64,000 bases of DNA from Asterias amurensis. Lineage: Eukaryota > Echinodermata > Asteroidea > Forcipulatida > Asteriidae. The position numbers and the translations under genes were made by a program. Below are positions 51,101-62,200 of the stretch, one piece after another (the stretch's first letter is position 1; each line of letters opens with the position of its first letter). The stretch lies in assembly GCF_032118995.1 (NCBI RefSeq), contig NC_092650.1:5642001-5706000 (forward strand), read 5' to 3'. A model generated the notes under the pieces. The model was not told the origin of the DNA. It searched no databases and was given only the letters and a program-made list of their open reading frames with translations.

Positions 51101-54100
51101 AATATTAAAATGTTCCACAATGGTGATAGAACCACTGTTTAAGGTATGGTCGATGTACTACATCCATATCAGGATTCGAACGTACACATACCGGGATTCG
51201 AACCCACTCATATAAACGATGTGACCACTGACGTCACACGAAAACCATAACATGATTCGCGCGCATACCGCCGGGCAAAACCTTTGTGTTTTGCCAGCCA
51301 GCTAGAAAGTGTATGCAATCTTACTGTGACTGCGCAACTCAGTGCCCGGCGAAGCATGACGTATGTAGTGTTTTGTCAACAGAGGGCAGTTTGAATGTAA
51401 ACATAGGTCACATCGTCTATACCTACCGGGAGTATTCTCTGATTCGCAGATCACTCCAGCATCACCATGGTAACCGCTACACCTATCATCCGTCCAGTCG
51501 TCACGTGCACACTGTGCTAGATTTGTCTCAGTCCCTTGGCAGTGCAAACCCGCCAGATAGACGGGATCATTGTGGGACCCGCTGGACCAGATCTTAGCAT
51601 CGACGGCCAACTGCAAAACACACCCATAAGACGAATATAGAGAAATTCACATTGGATACGATGAACCGACTGTTTTTTTTTAGTTTTTTTTTAGTGTTTC
51701 TTAAACGACAGTGAGGAAAATGTCGGTTAAAATTTGACCCAATCCGAGCCTATTTTACCCTGACAATTTCAAATTTTATGAGTCAAGGCGGACGCTCACG
51801 AGGTTCAGCGACGGTAGGTTTTACGGATAGATTTATGTTGGCATTGGTTTATTTACAGGCCCAGTCGTGGCCACTGGCTAAATTACTACAGTGTTATAAA
51901 CAACAATGTTAATAGCATTAAAGACAGTGTACACTATTGGTAGTTACTCAAAATAACTATCAGCATAAAACCAGCAATTATTTTGAGTAATTACCAATAG
52001 TGTTCACTGCCTTTAATCCTAATTGCTCCTCCTTTAGATAATGTAAATGGATAAGTTTATGTGTGTGCTTGTTTATACCTCTGAGAAAGGTCCGTTTTAG
52101 ACCCCAACGCTAGGACATCTCAACTTCTAGTTTATGTGATGAAAATTGACATGGATGTGACATATTTTTACCCAAAAAGTGGTATTTTACAAATGTCAGA
52201 TATGAGTGGTTTCTGCCCTGACCACATGGTAAGTCGGATCGGGCTAAAAAATTGTTGTGCACTCATTGCTTATTAGGACCTACAAGCACAGCAACTCTTA
52301 TCAAAATCGGAAGACATGAGGTAAAAAATTGTGTCGGTCTGACATGGAATGACCCACAAACAAAAGAAATGGAAAGCCAACTTTAAAATAATATAACAAA
52401 CAAATAGGTATACAGATATATACATTTTTGCAACACCGTACCTGAGCTCCTTCAAATCCAAGCTGTAAGCATGCCACCCGTGCCTCATCCAGATCCCAGT
52501 TGTCTTTGCATATTGTACCCCACGCCCCACTTTTAAAGAGCGAGACACGCCCCTCAAATGAATTGGAACTTCCAGAAAGGTGTATTGTAACCGCATCTGT
52601 AATTTTTAGTTTCAAAATGTTCAAAAAAGAAATTCGTCACTATTTTCTCAAAGAAAAATTAGCAGACTTTAAACTTTAGCAATCGCCATGATAGGCCTAC
52701 GGTATGAGCTACATGTTTTGTACATTCATTTCACAACTTCATACCTGTCGGTTCGTAGGCCTGGCATATTACCCCAGCAGCAGAGTTTCCATCACCGCAT
52801 CCGCTGATCACTCCCCAACCGTCAAAGGCGCAGTCTGACAGCCTCGACTCCCATCCGCCACACCACACATTGTCCAACCAGTACTCCCCCGACCCAGGGG
52901 GGAAGTGAACCCCGACCGTGGCGTTCTTTGCCGTGCCGTAGCCGAGCAGACGACAGACGACGTAGGCATCGTTGATGTCCCACAGTGAATCGCAGACTCG
53001 TCCCCAGACGCCGTTTCTTTTGATTTCTACTCGCCCTTCGTAGATTGTGGAACCGTTTACTAACCTGACGGGATAGAGATCTGAAAAGGATAAAGGACAT
53101 CGTATTACGTAAAAATAAAGAAAATTGTATTAAGTACTTGCAACATTTTTGTTGAATCTATGCAAAGGAAAGATTAGGCATATAAAAAATATACAATGTA
53201 TTTTGAAACACTTTGTGAAGGTCTGAAATGAAGAAAAGCGTTAAATATACGTATTTAAAGGGAAGGTACACGTCTGGTAATTACTCAAAACAAATATTAA
53301 CTTAACTGACTTGGTAACAAGCATTGGAGAGCTGTTGATAGTATAAAACATTGTGGGAGACGACTCCCTCTGAAGTAACGTAGTTTTTGAGAAATAGGTA
53401 ATTTCTCACTAAAATAATAAAAGACTTCTAGCTAGAAGTCGTTTATTCTTATCTAAAAGCACACAAATTCGTCCATCAAGGGTGTTTTTTCTTTCATCAT
53501 TTTCTCGCAACTTCGATGACCAATTGAGCCCAAATTTTCACAGGCTTGTTATTTAGTGCTTATGATGGGATACACCAAGTGAGAAGACTGGTCTTTGGCA
53601 ATTGCCAAACGTGTACCTTCCCGTTAAACCTTTTGAAGGTCTGAAAAATGAAGGAAAACGTATTTGAAACATTTTTAAAAGCTCTGCACGGAGGAAACTT
53701 AACCATTTAGCCACTGTACCGCCCAGCCGCATATAGCGAGACACTGTATGCGGTACGAGAAAACCTCGCTAGCTTGTGTTTGTAGAAAAAAAAGGAACAT
53801 CAAAAGAAAACTCGGTAGTCATTAGTAGGTCTACGCATTTGTCAATATATCTAGTTGTTATAGATCGTTATTAATTCTCCCTTCACAGTTGACTTGTCGA
53901 AGCTAATGATGAAATAATTTAGCTCTTACGAAAAATAAAACGCTCATTAGTAAACAGGAAACTGTTCATCATTTATGACATTGTCAAAAATTAACGCCTT
54001 CGCATTTAATCAGTATGAGGTCGTTCACACGCCGTACTAAAGTTGGTCTAAGTCCACTTATGAGCATTGAGCCAGACAAAAGCCTTGAAAAGCTATTGTG

Positions 54101-55662
54101 TTCATTTTATCCGTGCACAAAAATATTCGCCATAAAAATTACCGTAGCCGTTTAACGAGAGGCATTTTGTGTTCCCATGAGAAGTTGTACTTTTATACAA
54201 ATATTACCGAAAGGGTAAAAAATTGTGCATACACATTAAGCCATGGCTATCTTTTAAAATTTGAATTACGATTCCAGTAATTTACTGCAAGAATCTTGAG
54301 AAATTGGATTTCAGCAAACTCGGGCGGTGCAGGGACTAAAGGGCTAACCTATACGTGTACCTATGGAAGACAGACATTCTCCCGACAGTTCGAAACGTTG
54401 AAACCCATCTCATCACTGATTCTTTTGAAAATCACCATTTTTTGCACTAATTTGGTAAAACAAAGATGACATTATTGTGTTCATTTTAGAAACACAGTCT
54501 ATCTGGGAATGATCTTGTTACGTGATATCAACATAGAGAAGTTCTCTAGTAAACTTAATTGTGAAGTCTTAATATGACCAGGCAAGACAAACTGCAAAAC
54601 TAAAAACTCTTCATAATCACTGCAAAGTATAAATTAGCCGCCCATCATAAAACTGCACTAAGTCAAATACTTGGGCAAAGTTATTACTTTGACCCAATAA
54701 TTATAAGCACGAATGACGAATTAATTTCAGTGCGATTGATTAAAAATGTTACTTGATAATGTGGTCAGTATAATGAATACAAATAGTCTCGAGAAGCAGT
54801 TAATCAAAAACGGTTGATTAAACCTTCCTAATAGATTCAGAGTGTTTCAGATGAATTGTGTGGTTTTTTCATAACTGTGACAATTTTTTTGAGAAGATTC
54901 AAAGCTTTGACGAGGTGCTCTTTGTGGTGAGTTAATCGGAAATGGGTTCAACTCTGTGCCGGTTTAACTTCACGCAATTTTTTATTGATTTTTGTTATAA
55001 CTCTAAAATGTTTCAACCCTAATACACTGAGCTTTCACTGAGCAATGGGGCATACACGTCACACTCCATCACGCCCTACAAAACAGACAACCCCTCCCGT
55101 CCCAAAAGTCCCCAGAGGTCACTAAATACAATCCTCTTTATTATATCATGAAGGTATTTTGAGCATCTAATGTATATACACACTCGGTGGGATTCGAGTA
55201 ATTTATATCTTTGAGGTTTTTTCCCCCACAGAACTTGGGGAAAGTACCGACAGTCCTTTGCACACATCGCGATGCATCGGTTTGAGGATAAAACCGAAAT
55301 TATAGTTTTCTTTCATATCCCTGACGCAAATTTAACACATATTTTAGCGCAAACCAATAAGTATGCAGTATATTGTGTTATCGGATACCAGAGGCAAGAC
55401 TACTTGTTGATATTGTTGTGACTGGTGCCCGGCTATATTATTTTGCTCAGCAACGAAATTTGTCAATCAGTATTTTCAGCTTTAAGAAATTAAAAAGGGC
55501 CCTATGGTCCTTACCGTCTCCATTGATGACACTCGGTGAATAATCGGATGAATACATGTAAACATTTTTGAAGAATATGGCAAGAAGAACCGTCACATAT
55601 CCATGTCTAAATTTTAATCGAGGTGGGAACGTCCAACCATGAAGGAATCCCGCCAGAATCAT
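48144..55662 (-). CDS. Transmembrane receptor with three SRCR domains and PPxY-rich tail
   Basis: Minus-strand exons: 55662-55515, 53080-52745, 52596-52442, 51610-51427, 50382-50209, 49886-49722, 48676-48144. GT-AG, all in phase, 564 aa. The first exon gives a signal peptide or anchor ([18 protein letters not shown]). SRCR1 (residues ~50-161) is in one exon: [48 protein letters not shown]2 and SRCR3 are each split over two exons (GTICKDNW ... [15 protein letters not shown] ... AIACKTSN). Each domain has six cysteines, as in group A SRCR domains. A single membrane helix follows ([20 protein letters not shown]), then a ~145-aa cytoplasmic tail with PPLY, PPDY, PPSY and PPVY motifs. SRCR receptors bind bacterial or host polyanions at the cell surface, and echinoderms have many. 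The PPxY motifs are classic ligands of WW domains such as those of NEDD4-type ubiquitin ligases; that partner is inference. No symbol can be given. Confidence 0.93.
48915..49275. repeat. Degenerate ~20-bp AT-rich tandem repeat
   Basis: Units of the form ATAAATGCATTGAAAATATA repeat about 18 times with drift, and again at 49455-49545. Open frames over it (rich in Phe, Met, His, Leu) are artefacts. SRCR gene intron 6. Confidence 0.85.
49937..50020 (-). mobile_element. Family A MITE, terminal fragment A17
   Basis: TTAA, then AGGCAGTGGACACTATTGG, CATAAAACCTTACTTGGTA. The rest is lost. SRCR gene intron 5. Confidence 0.8.
50749..50926 (-). mobile_element. Family A/A' MITE with internal deletion, copy A18
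   Basis: Left terminus of type A (GGCACTGGACACTATTGG), right end containing CCAAACGTGACCAGTGTC, i.e. mixed A/A'. It keeps GATGACCAGTTGAGTCAACA. 178 bp. Confidence 0.8.
51918..52016. mobile_element. Minimal 99-bp family A MITE, copy A19
   Basis: TTAA-AGACAGTGTACACTATTGG ... CCAATAGTGTTCACTGCC-TTTAA with only the subterminal ACTCAAAATAA / TTATTTTGAGT arms between. The body is fully deleted. SRCR gene intron 3. Confidence 0.88.
53203..53667 (-). mobile_element. Family A' copy (53255-53627) with flank duplication
   Basis: Termini GGGAAGGTACACGTCTGG / CCAAACGTGTACCTTCCC with TTAA. The interior is family A, but with a GACTTCTAGCTAGAAGTC palindrome. Left flank 53203-53258 and right flank 53624-53667 share TGAAGGTCTGAAA, ATGAAG and CGTATTT in the same order. 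Each is bounded by TTAA or TTGA. Confidence 0.85.
53668..55514 (-). other. SRCR gene intron 1, no other gene seen
   Basis: AT-rich, unexpressed-looking. It holds a SINE S2 body fragment at 55190-55350 (CAGAACTTGGGGAAAGTACC) and a short CGAAACGTTG-containing repeat near 54385. No exon recognised. Confidence 0.5.
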
Positions 55663-55671
55663 GATGATACA

Positions 55672-56375
55672 AATAGTACTATTATTTGGAGGAACTGTTC
55701 AAACTCCTTCACCGCGCTAGCCCATCTCAGAGTGTTGCTTTCGTCTGTGTGTTTTTCAATGCCATTGCACGAAACGTCTTGTCATTGTCTTCCAAAGATT
55801 CGTCAAATTAGACACGTTGAACATGGAGAAAATATGGGTCAATGGCTAAAAATAGTACTATTATTTGGAGGAATGTTCAAGTTCCTTCACTGCGCTAGCC
55901 CATCTCAGAGTGTTGCTTTCGTCTGTGTGTTTTTCAATGCCATTGCACGAAACGTTTTGTCATTGTCTTCCAAAGATTCGTCAAATTAAAAATGTTGAAC
56001 ATGGAGAAAATATGGGTCAATGGCTAAAAATAGTACTATTAATTGGAGGAATGTTCAAATTCCTTCACTGCGCTAGCTCATCTTGGAGTGTTGCTTTCGT
56101 CTGTTCAATGCCATTGCACGAAACGTCTTGTCATTGTCTTTCAAAGATTCGTAAAATTAGAAATGTTGAACATGGAGCAAAAATATGGGCCAATGGCTAA
56201 AAATAGCAGTATTTAATGTTTGAATGTTCAAATTCCTTCACTGCGCTAGCTCATCTCAGAGTGTCGATTTCGTCTGTGTGTCATTTTCAATGCCTCTGCA
56301 CATCCTGTCACTATCTTCCCAAGACTCGTCAAATTACAAATGTTGACGATGGAGCTAAATATCGGCCAATGTAGA
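55672..56375. repeat. ~178-bp tandem satellite, four units, next to the SRCR start codon
   Basis: Units begin at 55672, 55851, 56029 and 56202 (AATAGTACTATTATTTGGAG ... GTTGAACATGGAGAAAATAT). Identity falls from the first to the fourth unit. The array begins 10 bp upstream of the SRCR ATG (minus strand), so the promoter or 5'UTR lies within it. Confidence 0.9.
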
Positions 56376-58051
56376 GAGTTGCAACTCCATTATCCAGGTG
56401 AATTTCCTCTGTGTATGGTTAAGCTCTCGTACTTGGTGTTATTAACTGTGGCTGTCTGGAACCCATTGCAGTCACTCATGCACGTTGTAAAAACAGGCAG
56501 CAGTAAACATTCCGGTATTCCATGATTCCTCCATGGGTATTCCAAGTCCTTAATGCTTCACACAGACGGAACACCTCATTCGTGTTACCTACTTATTAGT
56601 CCGTCACAATTTAGAGCACAAACAAAAACGTTTACTGATACAAAATTCAATTTTTAGTTTGTTCCATCATAGCTCCATTATTCCATTAAATATCCATGAA
56701 ATGTATCTTCAGTTGTTCAAACGAACGTTCAAACAAATCATCCGTAGTAAAAAATTCGGCTAATGCATTTTGCTTTATTGATGTTTTCCATCTAGACCAA
56801 CCGTACGTCGTGTTTTAACAATCAGGGCCGACGAGTTGTATACCGTTTCCAAGTTGTTTAGCGTCATGCTTGAATGGGTCTTTTGTCGTGTGGAATCCTT
56901 TCAGGTATCTACTTTTTGTAATGTGGATACCCGCCATAAGCTGGGTGTAGCCTTTAGTCAAGGGGTTAATAGAGCCGCTTTCCCAAGTGACTGGGTTCGC
57001 CACTCGACTCGCGCGCGTGTGGTCCAGTTGCGGCTCATTATGAAGGCCAATTGACGAAAGGCTACAAGCTAGGTCGATATCAGTCCGGCCCTTTGTAAAC
57101 CCGTTGCGTCACCAAGCCATACAAAGCTTTATTTTGACTTTTGGTAAGGGATAAAATGGTGGCAACATTATACAGTGGCGGGACCACTGAATGAGACGTG
57201 TTAAAGGCACAGTAGCCGGTGTCACGAAACGCTAGGATTAATACTAACATACCGAAGACCAGTATTCTCACTTGTTGCATCCACTTGGACTCAATTGGTC
57301 ATCTTAAGGAAAGAATAATGAAAGAAAAAACACCCTTTTTAGTAATTTGTTTTGAGTAATTACCAGTAGTGTCCAGTTCCTTTAACCTCAAACAATTTAA
57401 GAGGTGCAAGTTGCTACGGAAATGTTTATATTTATATTTATATATAAATTATTTGCTGTCTACAATTAATGTACAAGTTTGCATAATAATAATAATGTAG
57501 GTCTACAAAAGCTCTTAAAAGGGTGAAGAGATCACCAGAATAACGAGGGAGGGGAGGGGTTGGGGCTCTAGAACACGGGGGGGGGAGTAGCATCATCAAT
57601 TTTTTTTAGTTGCCATACATTTTTACCAAAAACCTATGTCATTATTCAAGAGCTAGCTGCTACAAACTTCTGGTGTGTTTATTTAACAAAACATTTAATT
57701 AGTAACCACTGCACATAAAATGATTCAAACTGCCTCTAGTCACCGGGCATAAGTTTTTCATTTATAATAATACAACCAAAAATTATATGGCGCCCTTAGT
57801 ATGTAGACATGCCCTAGGGCAAACATGGCATCATGGACAACTACAAAATAAGAAACGGAGTCATTTCATTAGTATCACATTTTGTGCCCTACACGCCAAT
57901 TGGACGTGCTTTACATCAATAGCAAGGTAAGACTCTAGCTAGCCTTGGTTTTGTTTTACGGTTATCTGTAATAGTTCTTTCTTATTCTTTAAGAAAAAGA
58001 TACAAATACAGAGTGAATAAGGTGGACGATATCCAGTAATATATATAGCCT
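56376..58051. other. Spacer, no gene recognised
   Basis: AT-rich. Includes an internally deleted family A copy (57201-57385). Open frames here are short and unsupported. Confidence 0.4.
57201..57385 (+). mobile_element. Family A MITE, internally deleted copy A20
   Basis: TTAA-AGGCACAGTAG ... AGTAGTGTCCAGTTCC-TTTAA, 185 bp. It contains a piece of repeat E (CACGAAACGCTAGGATTAAT) in place of part of the left arm. Confidence 0.75.
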
Positions 58052-58567
58052 GTATTGTAGAACTCAATGGGACATGTCTGAACTACAGTTGGGACGCGTC
58101 CGGACGGTGTCCCCCCCCCCCCTCCCCCGGGTATTGTAGAACTCAATGGGACATGTCTCAACTACAGTTGTGACAAGGTTGGGACGCGTCCGGACGGTGT
58201 CCCCCCCCCCCCCCCTCCCCGGGTATTGTAGAACTCAATGGGACATGTCTGAACTACAGTTGGGACGCGTCCGGACGGTGTCCCCCCCCCCTCCCCCGGG
58301 TATTGTAGAACTCAATGGGACATGTCTCAACTACAGTTGTGACAAGGTTGGGACGCGTCCGGACGGTGTCCCCCCCCCCCCCCTCCCCGGGTATTGTAGA
58401 ACTCAATGGGACATGTCTGAACTACAGTTGGGACAAAGTTGGGACGCGTCCGGACGGTGTCCCCCCCCCCTCCCCCGGGTATTGTAGAACTCAATGGGAC
58501 ATGTCTCAACTACAGTTGTGACAAGGTTGGGACGCGTCCGGACGGTGTCCCCCCCCCCCTCCCCCGG
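58052..58567 (+). repeat. Alternating 80/93-bp tandem repeat with C runs
   Basis: Six units starting TATTGTAGAACTCAATGGGA. Units alternate between a short form (CTGAACTACAGTTGGGACG) and a long form (CTCAACTACAGTTGTGACAA plus GGTTGGGACG). Each ends in GTGTC, 10-14 C, T, and CCCCGGG. Open frames across it on both strands are artefacts. Confidence 0.95.
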
Positions 58568-59231
58568 GATTTTTTGTGCCCCCCCCCCCCGCCACCCCCA
58601 TATCACAAACTGTGTACAACCTTCTTCTGATAGCGCCCTCTTTTGAATCATCCTCCTCCAGCCCATATTTGTTTCCCATAAATAGGGAACTAATCTCCGG
58701 CGGACAGAATTCCCTGGGACAACGGAACACTCTGATCGTTTTCTTCGATCAGCATGCTCACCTGATAATACAATAACGTATACACCTACTGGTCTAAAAA
58801 GGCCCCGGGAGGTCCCTTCATCAGTTCCCGACTTCGATGTCGCTTCTGTGTTATTGGCAAATGTTTGATCAAGCACTTTGCAAATCTAATGAACATGTTG
58901 AACAAAGTGTTATGCATAATTGCGTTAAAAAAAATCAACAAGACAGAAAAATGGCGCACTCACGCGTTCCGTTTAAAACATCATCACCCATGTCAACCGT
59001 CGACAAGGGAATCGTGATTTCTGACGTCACTGACTCCGATGTCGCTCCTGTGTATTGGTAAATGTTTGTTCAATCACGCTCTGTAAATCTAATATACATG
59101 TTGAACTAGTTTTATGCACAATATTTGCATTGCAAAAATCAACGAGACAGAAAATAATTGTAACGGCGCTCCGTTTATAACGTCATCATCCACATCAACC
59201 GTTGACAAGAAGGGACTCGTGATTTCTGACG

Positions 59232-62200
59232 TCACTGGCTCCCCCGTACATCGGTAAGTGTAGCCTCACTACCAGTCGTAGTTGTCCCTCTCCGTGTGTG
59301 GCATTGGGTTGTGTAGTCTCCGATACAAGCCGCATATTGCATGACGTGCATGATGTAGTTCTGCTCGTGCACTGAGTGGAAGAGATGCGACATTGGGCCC
59401 TTTGCGAAGATGGCAACGTCGTCCCCGGCGTGCGTTTCGCTCAGCATGGGGACGAGGGACTGTCGGGTGTATTGTGGATCTTCTGTAGAAGTGGAACATG
59501 GAAACATGGCTCTTGAAAAATAAAGCAAGCTCAAATAATTGAAGCTGTGGGCCAAATTTCATAGGGTTGCAATAAGCAAAGAACAGTGCTTTTAAAACAT
59601 TTTTCTGATGAGCAAAAGATGAGCAGGATACCAGTCACAATTGTGCATGTGAAATTTTTGTTTGACTGGTAAGAATATTGTGCTAAGCATAATTTGTTTG
59701 TGCTCATCTACTTGTGTGTGCTTAAGCAGCTCTATGAAATTTGGCCCTGGTGTTGCCAGCAGTAGAGTGTGGGTTCGAATCCTGGTCACGACACTTTGTG
59801 CCCTTGAGCAAGGCGCTTAAAATATTACCATAATTGCTTCGTATAACTAAAGGTGGGAAGGTGGTGCATTCTGCTCTACCAACAGCCAAGCTCCTGTAGT
59901 ATAGAGGATGATACATCACAAACTTGCCTAAAACGGGGTATACTCGTCCTGTAATAAAGGGGGGGGGGGGGGGCACTGCCCCTGGTGGTAGTTGGATTTT
60001 GTCAACAGCCCAAATCAGTTAAAGGCAGTGGACAATATTGGTAATTACTCAAAATAATTATTAGCGTAAAACCTTTCTTGATGACGAGTAATGGGGAGAG
60101 GTTGATGGTATAAAACATTGTGAGAAATGGCTCCCTCTGAAGTGCCATAGTTTTCAAGAAAGAAGTAAGTTTCCACGAATTTGATTTCGAGACCTCAAGT
60201 TTAGAACTTGAGGTCTCGAAATCAACTATCTAAACGCACACAACTTCGTGTGACAAGGGTATTTTTTCTTTCATTATTATCTCGCAAGTTCGATGACCGA
60301 TTGAGCTCAAATTTTCACAGGTTTGTTATTTTATGCATATGTTGAGATACACCAACTGTGAAGACAAGTCTTTGACAATATTTCCAATAGTGTCCACTGC
60401 CTTTAAGTGTAGCCATCACATTGAGGAACACGTCTGGCCTTGTGATCTTAGGCAATATCTCATTTCAAAAAACAAAAAAATCATGCACATAGTGAAATGT
60501 TTTTAACAAAACATACTATAAATCCTTCAAGTTCTGACGCCTAAATTCGAAAATAAATGTAAAACGTATAACCGTTATTTGCAAACACGTCAAATAATTT
60601 GCGCGTCAAGGCAACTCGTGTTATAACAATCCGACTCGGCGGCTATGGCTCACGGCTACGACTGCTGCTGGACGCCTAATTCGGACACGGCTTATGATTA
60701 AACCTACCAGTGTCATCAGATGTGATGTCAGGTCGTTTGCCCGTTTCAGAGAATGACGAAGCCAAGAGGGCAGCAGTCGGGCCATTTGCGTAGCCAAGGG
60801 TTGTGTATGGGAGCTGGTCTAGTCCCAAGTCTTTGTCATTTATACCTGAAAACAATAAAATAAAAAAGTGAATTTATAGGTTAAGTATTGCCTACAAGAT
60901 TTGAAACTTTGCATGGTGGGAGTATAAACTATGCGGTAACACCGTCTGAACTATATATTTCTGAGTAGTAACGGTTCGGAGAAGAACCGGTAGTTATAAA
61001 GACTCAACGATCAGTATGCTCTTTCTCCTCCTGAAGACAATCAGAGCACACTGATCAGACGTCTATCTAATGGTTATGGTTAATATAATGAGTAGGGTAG
61101 ATGGCCTTAGCTTTCGATCCAAACCGGACCTTCTTCAGAGGCAAGAAGATATTATTGGTAAATATATATAGATACTTTAATAAAGGGCCTATAGCACGAC
61201 AAGTTCTCAAAAGAACAAGAACATAAAACTTGCTGAGCACAGAAAAGTAATGCTAAACAGAAACAATTTACCAGGACTAGTGCCGCAATCTGTTTTTGCA
61301 TAAATTATAGCAAAGAAATTTGTCAAGTGGCGTTTTCTGCTCAACAGCTTTATGAAACTGGGCTCTGGTGGGGGCATCAGGTTTCGCTCACCTAGGATCG
61401 GATTTCCTCTACTTGGGTAGCCGGCCATGTACATCGTGTGACTGTGATCAGATGTGACAATAATCAGTGTGTCCTGGTCGTCTGTCATCTCAATGGCCTT
61501 AGCGACAGCTTGTTCCAGGGCTAGGGATTCTGACAGGGCGAGACCTGCGCGGGTTGTGTGATGGGCCATGTCAATTCTGCCACCTGCATAGCAACAAAAT
61601 AAGTCACTTTTAAAACAAATCCGGGAATTTGTGCAGTGGTTTGCATGCCAGCATTGGTGTTCTTAGTTACGGGTGGGCATAAAAAAAACGCTGTATTTTC
61701 AGCAATATATTTCAAAAAAACGGCAGTCCAACTTTGGAAACTTTTTGTTTGTATTTAATTGTTTTCAATCTAGTGTAAAAGGCCTAAATGAATCCCATGA
61801 TCGGGGATAATAATGTAAGTTTATATGAATTGAACACAGGTTAATGTTATTGTATAATAAAAAATAAAGGGTTTGGGTACCTTTGGTAAGAAAAGAAAAC
61901 AGGAAAAAAAACCGACCACAGATCTAACCTAAACAATGGTAGAAAGCTTTCCTTCAGAAATTACTTGCCAAAGAGTAAAACAATAGAAACTGCACACAAA
62001 TTATTTCAGCATGTGCAATGTATTTACGGTGCGTCTGTCCTAAAAAACATTGCTCTGTGATTTTCACCTTTTTTTTTTCCTCAAAAACTTGACGACTGAT
62101 GCAGCTGTAGGTAAGTTTGTTTTACATACATCTTCAATCACAGTGTAGGGATTCATGTCTTGGACTAAACTTTGATCTACAAAAGGTACTAAAACCTCTT

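Noticed and set aside
55639-56200. Open frames with repeated FTALAHLRVLLSSVC
   Set aside because: They come from the 178-bp satellite units.
58146-58876. Pro/Gly-rich open frames on both strands
   Set aside because: They are frames through C-run tandem repeats and have no splice or start context.
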